Part shown: piece after piece, positions 35,607 to 44,198 of the stretch
Layout: every line of letters starts with the position of its first letter
Position numbering within the stretch: position 1 is the stretch's first letter
Source: Streptomyces hiroshimensis
Lineage (GTDB): Bacteria > Actinomycetota > Actinomycetes > Streptomycetales > Streptomycetaceae
Direction: 5' to 3'
NCBI RefSeq assembly: GCF_014650335.1
Contig: NZ_BMUT01000008.1
Location: forward strand, 25,658-89,657
DNA: 64,000 bases
The notes under the pieces: generated by a model
Told to the model about the DNA's origin: nothing
Database searches by the model: none
The model's input: the letters and a program-made list of their open reading frames with translations, nothing else
Position numbers and translations under genes: made by a program

Positions 35607-36497
35607 TCAGCCATGGGCCCTTCCTCCCCCGCGCGCTGTGCCGAGCCAGAGTGCGATGGCCTGACTCCGCTTCTCGGTCTGCAGCTTGGTGAAGATGCGG
35701 TTGATGTGGTTCTTGACGGTCTTCTCGCTGATGAAGCACGTCGCCGCGATCTCGGCATTGGTCATTCCTGCGGCGATGAGGTCCATGACCTCTTCCTCCC
35801 GCCGGCTCAGCCCGTACTGAGCCGGTTCGGGTGGCGGTGCAGTGGAGCGGGCGGCGTGGTGCCCCGCGCCGGGTGCGCCCCTGCCCAGACCGTCCGGCAG
35901 TTCGGGTCGGCCGTTTCCCTGCCCGGGTGCCTGCCGCACGTGAGCCAGCAGGGCCGTGGAGGCCGTGGCGGTGAAGTGGGCCCTGCCCTGCTTGATGTTG
36001 CCTATGGCCACGACGAGCTCGTCCGCCGTGAATTCCCCGTGCACCAGGTAGCCGCCCGCCCCCAGCCGCAGTGCTTCGTGCACGATCTCGGCTTCCTGGC
36101 TGTACGTGAGCATGAGTACGGTCGTCAGCTGCACGAGGTAGGGGAGCGCCGAGATGCCGTCCACCTCGGGCATCCGGACGTCCAGCAGGACGACGTCCGG
36201 CCGGAGCCGGTAGGCGGCGTCGTACGCTTCACGGCCGTTTCCCGCCTCCGCGACGACCTGGACGTCCTGGCGGCCGGACAGGAGGGCCGTGAGGCCGGCC
36301 CGCACGACGGGATTGTCGTCCGCGACCACGACGCGGAGCGGGGCGGGCGCGGGGGCAGCGGCGGCCGCGAAGAGGTTTCGCGGATCCTGCGGGTCGGTGG
36401 GACCCGCAGGAGGCGACGACGGCTGCTGCGGAGTGAGTGACGGCGGGACACGGGGGTACGGCGGCTGTGCCGGTCGGTGCGATGGCCGGTTCTGCAC
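35607..36497 (-). CDS. NarL/LuxR-type response regulator of the Tad locus
   Basis: A 296-residue regulator. A proline-rich N-terminal extension (~50 residues) precedes the receiver domain: RVVVADDNPVVRAGLTALL, phosphoacceptor Asp in VVLLDVRMPEVDG, conserved Thr in VLMLTYSQEAE (T-Y rather than T/S-A), and a GGYLVHG end. After a ~45-residue linker comes a LuxR helix-turn-helix (LSRREEEVMDLIAAGMTNAE, SEKTVKNHINRIFTKLQ). It is encoded 42 bases after its histidine kinase. The GGGCCCA sites in the island are candidate targets; that is inference. Confidence 0.92.
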   Translation of the reverse strand: MQNRPSHRPAQPPYPRVPPSLTPQQPSSPPAGPTDPQDPRNLFAAAAAPAPAPLRVVVADDNPVVRAGLTALLSGRQDVQVVAEAGNGREAYDAAYRLRPDVVLLDVRMPEVDGISALPYLVQLTTVLMLTYSQEAEIVHEALRLGAGGYLVHGEFTADELVVAIGNIKQGRAHFTATASTALLAHVRQAPGQGNGRPELPDGLGRGAPGAGHHAARSTAPPPEPAQYGLSRREEEVMDLIAAGMTNAEIAATCFISEKTVKNHINRIFTKLQTEKRSQAIALWLGTARGGGRAHG

Positions 36498-36539
36498 GGT
36501 GTGCCCTCCTCTCGATGACGGGCGGAAGTGACTGGGGGA

Positions 36540-37901
36540 CTAGCGGGCCTCGGGCCTGCGGGCGGGGCCCTGCTCCGGCGGCCCTGCTCCGGCGGTACCC
36601 GGGCCCAGCGCCGCGAGCGGGAATTCCAGGCGCACTTCCGTGCCCTCCGCCGCGCTTCCCTTGCCGATGCGGATCCGGGCGCCGATCCGTGCCGCCCGCT
36701 CCACCATCCCGACCAGACCGAAGTGTCCGCTCCGTTTGAGCTCCTCCAAGGTCGTACCGGGAGGCAGGCCGCGGCCGTCGTCACGGACGCTGATGCGAAT
36801 TGCGCCCTTGACCACGCCCACGGACACGTCGAGCACCGAGGGGGCGGCATGCCTGTGGGCGTTCTCCATCGCCTCGGACACTATGGTCAGCAGGTGCCGG
36901 GCAACCACCTGGGGAACCGCGGGGACAGCGGCCTTGCCGATCGACCGGCACGCGGCGCTCAGGCCGGACCGGCGCGCGAAGTCGGCGACCCGTGCGGAGA
37001 GTTCGACGGTGACGTCCACACCTCCGTCCAGGCCTGATTCGCGCCTCAGGTCCGAGAGGAGCTCACGGGACTCCGCCGCTGCACGCCGCGCCGAGCGGCT
37101 CACCAGTTCGGCCTGTTCCTTCAGCCGCTTCGGGTCCATGCGGTCGGCGGAGTAGGCCAGTCCGTCGGCCGCCAGCGCCAGTCCGTGCAGCGTCTTGGCG
37201 ACCGAGTCGTGCATCTCCCGGGCCAGGCGCGCCCGCTCGCTCTGCACCGCCTCGCTCACGGCAAGCCGGGAACGGGTATCGGTCAGCGCCTTGCTGGCTG
37301 CACCGAAGCGCAGCAGGAGGCGCCGCAGCATGACACCGACCGCGCCCGCGAGGATGCACACTCCCGGCAGCAGAGCGGCCCCGTCCATGCTGAGGTCCAC
37401 GCGTCGGTCTCCCACGTATGCGAGACCGACGATCAGGACGGTGAGGGCCGCGAAGATGCCCGCCCCCCGCCATCCGTAGACGAGCCCGGCGAGCAGCGGG
37501 GTGCAGATGGTCACGTAGGCGAGCGGGCTCTCCGGCGTCGCGGTGAAGAGCATGAGCGCGCCGAAGAGGGTGTCGAGGCCGAGCAGCGCGGGGTGCTTGA
37601 GCAGCAGCGGCCCGAAGCGCTCCCAGTCGCGGATCAGGATGTACGAGCCCATGAAAGTGAACAGGATCGCGGACCCGACCAGCCAGGTGGGCCAGCCGCG
37701 CCTCGCCCCGTAGAGGGCGAAGGGGGTCGCCAGTGCGATCATCGCCAGCCGGAAGCCGAAGACCTGTCTGCACAGCGCCTGAAGTGCGCCGAGCTGGATT
37801 CTGAGCGCCGGTTCATCGGCCGCGACCTCCTCGGGCCCGGGAGCACCGCCGGAGACGATCGCGGCCGACGGTCCGGCGCCCGTGTGGTACGCCGTGGTCA
37901 C
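36540..37901 (-). CDS. Membrane histidine kinase of the Tad locus (NarX/DesK type)
   Basis: A 453-residue sensor kinase. About six membrane helices in residues ~40-195 (FRLAMIALATPFALYGA, LVGSAILFTFMGSYILI, LAYVTICTPLLAGLVYGW, GVCILAGAVGVML). The HisKA_3 dimerisation domain has the phospho-His in ARLAREMHDSVAKTLHGL. The ATPase domain follows (SEAMENAHRHAAPSVLDVSV, RDDGRGLPPGTTLEEL). The GTG at 37901 is preceded by aggggga. It lies 8 bases after tadC and just before the response regulator, so pilus genes and sensor share a transcript. The stimulus is unknown. Confidence 0.92.
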   Translation of the reverse strand: MTTAYHTGAGPSAAIVSGGAPGPEEVAADEPALRIQLGALQALCRQVFGFRLAMIALATPFALYGARRGWPTWLVGSAILFTFMGSYILIRDWERFGPLLLKHPALLGLDTLFGALMLFTATPESPLAYVTICTPLLAGLVYGWRGAGIFAALTVLIVGLAYVGDRRVDLSMDGAALLPGVCILAGAVGVMLRRLLLRFGAASKALTDTRSRLAVSEAVQSERARLAREMHDSVAKTLHGLALAADGLAYSADRMDPKRLKEQAELVSRSARRAAAESRELLSDLRRESGLDGGVDVTVELSARVADFARRSGLSAACRSIGKAAVPAVPQVVARHLLTIVSEAMENAHRHAAPSVLDVSVGVVKGAIRISVRDDGRGLPPGTTLEELKRSGHFGLVGMVERAARIGARIRIGKGSAAEGTEVRLEFPLAALGPGTAGAGPPEQGPARRPEAR

Positions 37902-37909
37902 TTTTCCCC

Positions 37910-38779
37910 CTACCCCAGCAGGCCCGAACCGAGGAACATGCCCGTACCGATGAGGATCATCGTGGCCGGCACCATGATCATGGTGATGATGCTGGTGGCC
38001 TTCGGCACGGCCTTGGCGGCCTTGCGCCGTGCGTTCTGCGCGTCCGTGCGCCGCATGTCGTCGGCGATGGCCATCAGCGTCTCGACGATCGGCGAGCCGA
38101 GTTCCTCGCCCTGCTGCAGTGCGGTGACGAACATCGCCACCTGCTCGGAGTCGTTGCGCTTGCGCAGTTCGTCGAAGGCCTGGCGGCGGCTGACGCCCAT
38201 GTCCATCTGGCGCAGGGTGATGCGGAGCTCGTCGGACCACGGTCCCTCGTACTTCTCGGCGGTACGGTCCAGGGCCTGCCGGAAGCCGAGGCCCGCGGAG
38301 ACGACGACGGCGAGAACATCGAGGAAGTCCGGCAGCGTGCGCTCGATGGACTCCTTGCGGGCGCGGACGGCCGACCAGAGGCCGACCTCCACCCACACGG
38401 CACCGAAGGCGAACAGCACGATGGCCAGCAGCACGTTCCCTCCGGCCAGCATCACCAGCCCGCCGATGCCGCCCGTGAAGCCGTAGACGAACCGACGCGC
38501 GGCGTAGCGGTCGATGGTGAGGCCGCCGGGGTTGCCCGCCATGTCGATGCGACGGCGGGTCTTGTTCACCCGCTCGGGCCCCATCATGCGCAGCACCATG
38601 GGCGCGTAGCGCATGCCCAGGCGGTCGATGAGCGAGCCGGCCGCGTTGGTCCGGGTGGCGCCGACCTCCAGGGCGACGGCGAGGTCGGCGGGCAGCTTGG
38701 CGTCGGCGCGGTAGAGACGGAGGCCGAAGAAGACGCCGACGATGGAGAGGGCGAAGACGAGTGCGAGCAGGAGTCCCAT
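37910..38779 (-). CDS. tadC: Tad inner-membrane platform protein TadC
   Basis: A 289-residue type II secretion F-domain protein, partner of TadB in the membrane platform driven by TadA. N-terminal helix LLALVFALSIVGVFFGLRLY, central helices (VYGFTGGIGGLVMLAGGNVL), then the cytoplasmic T2SSF domain (RTLPDFLDVLAVVVSAGLGF, LRQMDMGVSRRQAFDEL) and final helix. ELGSPIVETLMAIADDMR is typical of TadC. It lies 22 bases downstream of tadB. Confidence 0.93.
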   Translation of the reverse strand: MGLLLALVFALSIVGVFFGLRLYRADAKLPADLAVALEVGATRTNAAGSLIDRLGMRYAPMVLRMMGPERVNKTRRRIDMAGNPGGLTIDRYAARRFVYGFTGGIGGLVMLAGGNVLLAIVLFAFGAVWVEVGLWSAVRARKESIERTLPDFLDVLAVVVSAGLGFRQALDRTAEKYEGPWSDELRITLRQMDMGVSRRQAFDELRKRNDSEQVAMFVTALQQGEELGSPIVETLMAIADDMRRTDAQNARRKAAKAVPKATSIITMIMVPATMILIGTGMFLGSGLLG

Positions 38780-38801
38780 GGTGCAGCTTCTCTCAGCTTT
38801 C

Positions 38802-39743
38802 TCAGACGTCGATCTTGCCGAGGCGGCGGACGAGGAAGAACCCCAGCGCGTACAGGGCGATGGACGCGATCATCGCGCCTTGCCCGATCACCGAACCAGT
38901 GATTTTGTCCAGGGCGCCGGGCCAGATGCTGTCCATCACGAGCAGGGCGCCGAGCCCCATGCCGGGCACGATGTAGGCCGTCGCGGTGACCTGCGAGAGC
39001 TGGGTGCGCACCTCGCGGCGGGTCTCCTTCCGCTCCTCCAGGGTGATGGTGAGGCTGCGCAGCGAGCTGACGACCGTACCGCCCGCCTTGTTGGACAACA
39101 CGAGGGTGGTGACCAGGACGACGAGCTCCCGGGAGGGCAGCCGCTTGGCCAGCTCGTCGAGCGCGTCGTCGAGGGTGTGGCCGACGGCCAGCTGATCGGC
39201 GACCCGGGCCAGCTCGTCACCGGCCGGGCTTTCGAGCTCCTCGGCGGCCATGGCGATCGCCGTGCGCAGGGCGAGGCCGGCCTGGGTGGCGTTGGCGACG
39301 ACGCGGGAGAGCTCGGGCAGCTGATTGATGAACTTCTCGTTCCGCTTCTGCCGCTGCCAGTTGAGATAGGCGAACGCGCCCCAGAGCCCGGCGACGGCCG
39401 CGATGGGGCCGAAGAACGGAGCCAGGAGCATGCTCGCGACCATCCACATGCCGGCGGTTGCGCCGATCATGTAGACGAAGAACTCTCCGGGTGTGACGCG
39501 GAGTCCCGTGGCGGCGAGCCGGCGCTCGATCTTCTTGCCGAACGAGGTCTTCCGGATCCGGCGGTCGATTCCGCGGAAGGCCGGGCGCCGTCCGCCGGTC
39601 CGTATCTCCGGTCCCCGCTGCGAGAGCCGGTCGACCAGCGCCTCGCGCTGGGCCTTGCCCGTCGCGTACACGTGCACGCCCACGATCGCGAGCACGCAGC
39701 ACAGCAGCGTGGCGCCGATCGTCAAGAGCACAAACTTGTCCAT
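38802..39743 (-). CDS. tadB: Tad inner-membrane platform protein TadB
   Basis: A 313-residue T2SSF protein. N-terminal helix KFVLLTIGATLLCCVLAIVG, a basic cytoplasmic region, two middle helices (VYMIGATAGMWMVASMLLAP, FFGPIAAVAGLWGAFAYL), the T2SSF domain (INQLPELSRVVANATQAGLA, LAKRLPSRELVVLVTTLVLS) and a C-terminal helix. Order TadA-TadB-TadC is the standard one. ATG at 39743, 17 bases after the tadA stop. Confidence 0.93.
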   Translation of the reverse strand: MDKFVLLTIGATLLCCVLAIVGVHVYATGKAQREALVDRLSQRGPEIRTGGRRPAFRGIDRRIRKTSFGKKIERRLAATGLRVTPGEFFVYMIGATAGMWMVASMLLAPFFGPIAAVAGLWGAFAYLNWQRQKRNEKFINQLPELSRVVANATQAGLALRTAIAMAAEELESPAGDELARVADQLAVGHTLDDALDELAKRLPSRELVVLVTTLVLSNKAGGTVVSSLRSLTITLEERKETRREVRTQLSQVTATAYIVPGMGLGALLVMDSIWPGALDKITGSVIGQGAMIASIALYALGFFLVRRLGKIDV

Positions 39744-39760
39744 GTCCGTTGGCAGACTTC

Positions 39761-41098
39761 CTACTTGGCTTCTCGCGCGGCGAGCTGATCGTCGGACTCG
39801 GCCACGCCGAAGGCGGGCGGGACGGGCTCGTTCTTGAGGTAGAGCCGGTCGGCCACCCGGCGGGGAAGCGGAAAGTACGTGAACTCGCCGTATACGACGC
39901 CGTCCGCGGACATCGGGCGGGCCGTGAACCGGCTCACCGTGACGAGCTTGTAGTCCTCCCGGCCGCGCGAGTCGAGGACGGCGACCTCGCTGATCTTCCT
40001 CGATCCGTCGGCATTGCGGCTCAGCTGGACGATGACGTCCACCGCGCTGTTGATCTGGTCCTTCAGCGCCGCGAAGGGGATCTCGACCTCGGACATCGAG
40101 GCCAGCGTCTGCAGACGCATCAGGGCGTCCTCGGCGTTGTTGGCGTGGACGGTGGCCAGGGAGCCGTCGTGACCCGTGGACATCGCCTGGAGCATGTCGA
40201 GCGTCTCGCCGCCGCGGACCTCACCGACGATGATGCGGTCGGGCCGCATACGGAGGGAGTTGCGTACCAGGTCGCGGATGGTGATCTGGCCGTTGCCCTC
40301 CACGTTCGGGGGCCGGGATTCGAGGGTGATGACGTGGCTCTGCTGCAGCCTCAGTTCCGCGGAGTCCTCGATGGTGATGATGCGCTCGTTCTCCGGGATC
40401 AGCCCGGAGAGGGCGTTGAGCAGAGTCGTTTTCCCGGAGCCGGTCGCCCCCGAGACGATGACGTTGAACTTGGCCCGGACCAGCGCGGAGAGCAGCGCCA
40501 GCATCTGCTCGTCCAGGGAGCCCAGACCGATCATCTCGCGCAGGGTGTACGCGCGGGGGAACCGGCGAATGGTCAGCGTCGCGCCGGACAGGGCCAGCGG
40601 CGGAATGATCACGTTGACACGTTCACCGGAGGGCAGACGGGCGTCCACCATCGGGTTGGACTCGTCCACGCGACGGTTGACCGTGGAGACGATGCGCTCG
40701 ATGGTCTGCATCAGCTGCTCGCCCGAGGCGAAGCGGAGCGGCAGCTGCTCGACCCGGCCGGCGCGCTCCACGAAGATCTGGTCCGGCCCGTTCACCATGA
40801 TTTCGGTGATGGAGGCGTCCTCGAGCAGCGGCTCCAGGATGCCCAGGCCCAGCGCCTCGTCCACCACGCGGCGGATGAGCTGGGAGCGCTCGTGCGTGGA
40901 GAGGACCGGTCCTTCTCGGCTGATGATGTGGCCGAGGACGCGCTCCAGCCGGGCCCTGCGCTCGGCAGTCGTGAGCGAGGACATCTCCGCGAGGTCGATC
41001 TCCTCGAGCAGCTTGGCGCGGTAGACCGCGACGAGATGGTTCTCCTCGTGCTGCGTGCCACCTGCCTCGGGTGCGTTGATGCGCGCCCTCAGGCTCAT
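39761..41098 (-). CDS. tadA: Tad secretion ATPase TadA/CpaF
   Basis: A 445-residue hexameric ATPase powering Flp pilus extension (and retraction in some species). Walker A: VSGATGSGKTTLLNALSGL; Asp box IEDSAELRL; Walker B/His box VGEVRGGETLDMLQAMSTGH then DGSLATVHANN. The N-terminal domain (LLEDASITEIMVNGPDQIFV) is the CpaF-type. Full length for the family. First of the tadABC block and separated by 80 bases from the upstream TadE-like gene. Confidence 0.95.
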   Translation of the reverse strand: MSLRARINAPEAGGTQHEENHLVAVYRAKLLEEIDLAEMSSLTTAERRARLERVLGHIISREGPVLSTHERSQLIRRVVDEALGLGILEPLLEDASITEIMVNGPDQIFVERAGRVEQLPLRFASGEQLMQTIERIVSTVNRRVDESNPMVDARLPSGERVNVIIPPLALSGATLTIRRFPRAYTLREMIGLGSLDEQMLALLSALVRAKFNVIVSGATGSGKTTLLNALSGLIPENERIITIEDSAELRLQQSHVITLESRPPNVEGNGQITIRDLVRNSLRMRPDRIIVGEVRGGETLDMLQAMSTGHDGSLATVHANNAEDALMRLQTLASMSEVEIPFAALKDQINSAVDVIVQLSRNADGSRKISEVAVLDSRGREDYKLVTVSRFTARPMSADGVVYGEFTYFPLPRRVADRLYLKNEPVPPAFGVAESDDQLAAREAK

Positions 41099-41178
41099 AT
41101 TCGGGGCTCCTTCTGTCTTGCGCTCGGCTGAGGACGGATCACGGGCGGGCGAGGTGAGTCGGACGGGTCATGGGTGCG

Positions 41179-41538
41179 TCACGTCCGGGGCATCGTGACG
41201 GTCTTGGTGGTGCTGCCCAGATCGAACCCGATGATCGACGGAATGGACACCTCGGCGGACGCGGTGGCCTCGTCGACTCCGGTCAGGCAACGGATGTCGG
41301 TCCTGTTCGCGATCCATCCACTGATCGCGGCCTTGCCTGCCGACCGGCAGCTGTTCTCCATGCCGGGGCGGCCGGCCGTGCGCGCTGCGGCGCGCGCCGC
41401 GGTGCCCGCCTGCTCCATTGCGTACATCGCGAGGCCCGTCTGGATCACGGCCAGCCCGATCAGGATCAGCACGGGGAGCATGCCGATGAACTCGACCGCG
41501 GCCTGGCCCCGGTCACCGCGACGGGCGCGTTTCGCCAT
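41179..41538 (-). CDS. TadE-like pseudopilin 1
   Basis: A 119-residue minor pilin. Short leader ARRGDRG11|QAAVE with Glu at +5 and the hydrophobic helix FIGMLPVLILIGLAVIQTGL, then EQAGTAARAAARTAGRP and a short beta-rich end (ASAEVSIPSIIGFDLGS). Two cysteines (ENSCRSAG, IRCLTG) could form a disulfide. It starts 3 bases after the second TadE gene, so both are co-translated. Expected to be processed by the TadV peptidase at 51738. Confidence 0.9.
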   Translation of the reverse strand: MAKRARRGDRGQAAVEFIGMLPVLILIGLAVIQTGLAMYAMEQAGTAARAAARTAGRPGMENSCRSAGKAAISGWIANRTDIRCLTGVDEATASAEVSIPSIIGFDLGSTTKTVTMPRT

Positions 41539-41541
41539 GCC

Positions 41542-41976
41542 TCATCCCTCCTTCGCCACGGCCGCCTTGCCCCTGACCGGGACGGGGAAGCTCGCAAAGC
41601 CCGGGAAGAGCACGGGGACCTCCAGTTCGACCTCGGCCTTGTAGAGACCGTTGCCGTAGTCGTCGCCGCAACGGATCTCGGCCGAGTCCTGCCAGGAGGC
41701 GCCGAGGCTGCTTCTCGCTCCGCCCCGGCAGGCCGCCTCGCGAGCCCCTTCGGCCGCCGTGGCCCCCCTGTGGGCACCCCGGTCGGCCGCGTGCCCCGCC
41801 TGCGTGTACGTGTAGCCGGCCAGCACGCATTCCCAGAGCACGACCAGCACCAGGAGGATCAGCGGCAGGATGCCCAGGAACTCGACCGAGACCTGGCCCC
41901 GGTCGTCGTTCCCCCGGTCACCGTTTCCCCGGTCATCGTTCCCGGGGTCGCGCAGCCGCGCCGACCGGCTCTTCAT
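41542..41976 (-). CDS. TadE-like pseudopilin 2
   Basis: A 144-residue minor pilin with a longer, polar leader built of DDRGN/GDRG repeats, ending DDRG|QVSVE (Glu+5), then FLGILPLILLVLVVLWECVL. The mature part has AADRGAHRGATAAEGAREAA, cysteines in EAACRGG and IRCGDDYG, and ends with VPVRGKAAVAKEG. Its ATG overlaps the stop of the TadZ gene (ATGA). The leader repeats (gacgaccggggg-type, ~41880-41945) look like recent short duplications. Confidence 0.88.
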   Translation of the reverse strand: MKSRSARLRDPGNDDRGNGDRGNDDRGQVSVEFLGILPLILLVLVVLWECVLAGYTYTQAGHAADRGAHRGATAAEGAREAACRGGARSSLGASWQDSAEIRCGDDYGNGLYKAEVELEVPVLFPGFASFPVPVRGKAAVAKEG

Positions 41977-43307
41977 CGCCCGGTCCCGTCCGGCTCGCCG
42001 TGCGGGGAGTCCGGAGATATGCCGCCGTCGGCACCGTCCCCGGGGTGGCCGTCCCCGCGACGGCGGCGGAAGCCCACAGCTCCCCGGTCGCTGCGGTACC
42101 TCGCGCGCCCCTTCCTGCCGGCCGCGTGCTGCGCGGCGCTGCGCACCAGACCCAGCTCGCCCGCCAGGCCCCACATCGCCTGCTTGACGACGCTCCGGCT
42201 GTCGAGGTCCTGCATCCGGCCCGCGTCCACCACGGGCTGCAGGTCCTTGAAGTGGGCGGGCACGGCGGTGCGAGCGATCCGCGTGCCGACGATGCGCTCG
42301 ATCAGCGGCGGCTGGATCTCGGTGTTGCGCACGGCGCGGTTGACGACGGTGATGGTCTCCTCCGCCTTGCGGACCTGGAGCCGTTCCCACATCCGCACCA
42401 TCCGCTTGGCCGCGCGTACGGCGACGACGTCCGGGGTGAGGACGAGTGCGGCGACATCCGCGACCTCGATGGCCGCGGTGTTTGCGCCGGTCATCTGGGA
42501 GCCGCAGTCGATGACGACGACCTGGTACCGGCCGCGGAGCGCGCTGACGAGCTGACGGGCCGTCCGCTCGCTGACCTCCTCGGCGCGCTCTCCGTCGCCC
42601 GGGGCGAGCAGCAGGCCCATGCCGGTCTCGTGGTTGAAGACGACGTCCTGGAGGACGCGCGGCGTGATGTCGTGGATGTCGGCGAGGTCTGCGACGGACC
42701 GCCGGAACTGCACGTCGAGGTACGAGGCGAGGTCCCCGTTCTGCAGGTCCATGTCCACCAGCGCGACGCTCCGGCCGGCGGCCCTGGCGGCAAGTGCCAT
42801 CTGGATGCTGATGACCGAAGTCCCCACGCCGCCCTTGGCGCCGGAGACCGTGACCACCGTGCCGCCGGGACCGCTGGGGGCTCCGGCCTCGGCCGTCAGA
42901 TGCTTGCGCACGCCGACGGCCCAGTTGCCCGTCGCCCGGACCCGTGCCACGAGCTCGTCGTACGACAGGGGCAGACCGACCAGGCCGCGCGCGCCCGCGT
43001 CCATGGCGGCGGAGATCAGCGCGGGGCTGGTGTCCGCCGTGATGAGGATGACCCCGACCGCCGGGAACCGCAGCGCCACCTCGCGCACGAGCTCCAGAGC
43101 GGGCATCGGGCCGATCCGCTCATGAACGAGGACGACCTCGGGAAGGTCGGCCATCGACTCGTGCGCGAGCTGCGTGAGGGTGTCGATGAGCTGGGTGGAG
43201 TTGCCCGCCGGCTGGGCGGGATCGGTGTCCGGGAGCTGACTCAGCAACGCCGTCACCGAGCGGGCGGCGTCTGCGTCACCGACGGCCGGGAGGATTCTTG
43301 TGGCCAT
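41973..43307 (-). CDS. tadZ: TadZ/CpaE-type ParA-like localisation ATPase
   Basis: A 444-residue protein with a receiver-like N-terminal domain (VVLVHERIGPMPALELV, GVILITADTSPALISAAMDA; no clear phospho-Asp) and a MinD/ParA ATPase with a deviant Walker A (VTVSGAKGGVGTSVISIQ), LVDMDLQNGDLASYL and VVIDCGSQMT. It positions Tad assembly at the cell pole or other site in other bacteria. The last ~60 residues are a basic, then Gly/Asp-rich tail not usual in the family. Its start is 8 bases from the cpaB stop. Confidence 0.92.
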   Translation of the reverse strand: MATRILPAVGDADAARSVTALLSQLPDTDPAQPAGNSTQLIDTLTQLAHESMADLPEVVLVHERIGPMPALELVREVALRFPAVGVILITADTSPALISAAMDAGARGLVGLPLSYDELVARVRATGNWAVGVRKHLTAEAGAPSGPGGTVVTVSGAKGGVGTSVISIQMALAARAAGRSVALVDMDLQNGDLASYLDVQFRRSVADLADIHDITPRVLQDVVFNHETGMGLLLAPGDGERAEEVSERTARQLVSALRGRYQVVVIDCGSQMTGANTAAIEVADVAALVLTPDVVAVRAAKRMVRMWERLQVRKAEETITVVNRAVRNTEIQPPLIERIVGTRIARTAVPAHFKDLQPVVDAGRMQDLDSRSVVKQAMWGLAGELGLVRSAAQHAAGRKGRARYRSDRGAVGFRRRRGDGHPGDGADGGISPDSPHGEPDGTGR

Positions 43308-43315
43308 CCGTTACC

Positions 43316-44041
43316 TCACTTGTCGCCGTTCAGGGTGTAGTCCCGCTGGTTCGGCGGGATGGTCGTGTCACTGCCCGGCGCGACGAGCGCGAGGCGGACG
43401 TGGGAGGCGAAGGACTCGGCGTAGGCGATGCGCTGGGCGTCGAGGGTCTCGAGCGCGAAGGTGATCGGCACGGCGGAGCCGCCGGACTGCGACTCGCCCT
43501 GCTTGGGGGCCAGCGGGGTCAGCTTGCCGACGTCGATCACCTTGGCGTTGCTGACGATGACCTTGGAACGGGGCTGGGCGGCGCTCTCCGCAGCGTCACC
43601 CTTGCCGGTCGCGGACTGGAACGTCGCGTAGATGTTCACGGTGGCACCAGGGGTGATCTTTCCCGCGACACCCGTCGCGGCGTCGATCATGATCGCGATC
43701 TCCTGCTGGCCCGGCTTGAGCGCGGGCCGGTCGGCGATCATGTCGGACTGCAAGAGGGAGCCCGCCCTGAGCGGATTGACCGCTATCTTCCCCGTGACGT
43801 CATCCAGGCTGGTGACCGCCGTGCTGGGCAGCCACCGCTTGGGGAGTGAGACCTGCTTGAAGTCGCGGGCCTCCAGCGCCCGGTATGCGGGGACGTCGGT
43901 CGCCAGCTCGTACGCCGTGACCTCGGGCCCCACCTTGGAGTCGACGTCGTTGATCACCGAGAGAACACCGATGAATGCGGCGAAGGCGCACACAACGGAA
44001 AGGAGAAGCAGCATGATGCCGCGGCGCTGGCGTGAGTTCAT
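43316..44041 (-). CDS. cpaB: CpaB/RcpC pilus assembly protein (SAF domain)
   Basis: A 241-residue protein. One N-terminal membrane helix (GIMLLLLSVVCAFAAFIGVL), then an SAF domain (VPAYRALEARDFKQVSLP, VTGKIAVNPLRAGSLLQSDM) and the RcpC/CpaB beta domain (EIAIMIDAATGVAGKITPG then ATVNIYATF). In diderms it sits near the secretin; here, with no secretin, it probably links platform and cell wall. It precedes tadZ in the operon. Confidence 0.92.
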   Translation of the reverse strand: MNSRQRRGIMLLLLSVVCAFAAFIGVLSVINDVDSKVGPEVTAYELATDVPAYRALEARDFKQVSLPKRWLPSTAVTSLDDVTGKIAVNPLRAGSLLQSDMIADRPALKPGQQEIAIMIDAATGVAGKITPGATVNIYATFQSATGKGDAAESAAQPRSKVIVSNAKVIDVGKLTPLAPKQGESQSGGSAVPITFALETLDAQRIAYAESFASHVRLALVAPGSDTTIPPNQRDYTLNGDK

Positions 44042-44198
44042 GGGTGCGGACTACCTCGTTCAAGGGTGGATTCGGTGAGCGGCGGTGCGGGACGCGCTGG
44101 AGCTTGCTCTGTACTCGCTTCGTACTCGGGAGAAGTGCCGCGAGTGCGCACCACCTCGGCCGCGCGGCGGCGTGCGGCCGGGATGTGCCCTCTGCAGG

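Noticed and set aside
35389..35614. Possible small protein starting MAEKAQEERAQMRDQ upstream of flp
   Set aside because: The frame runs through the flp promoter motif and leader, has no stop before flp and no ribosome site; treated as untranslated.
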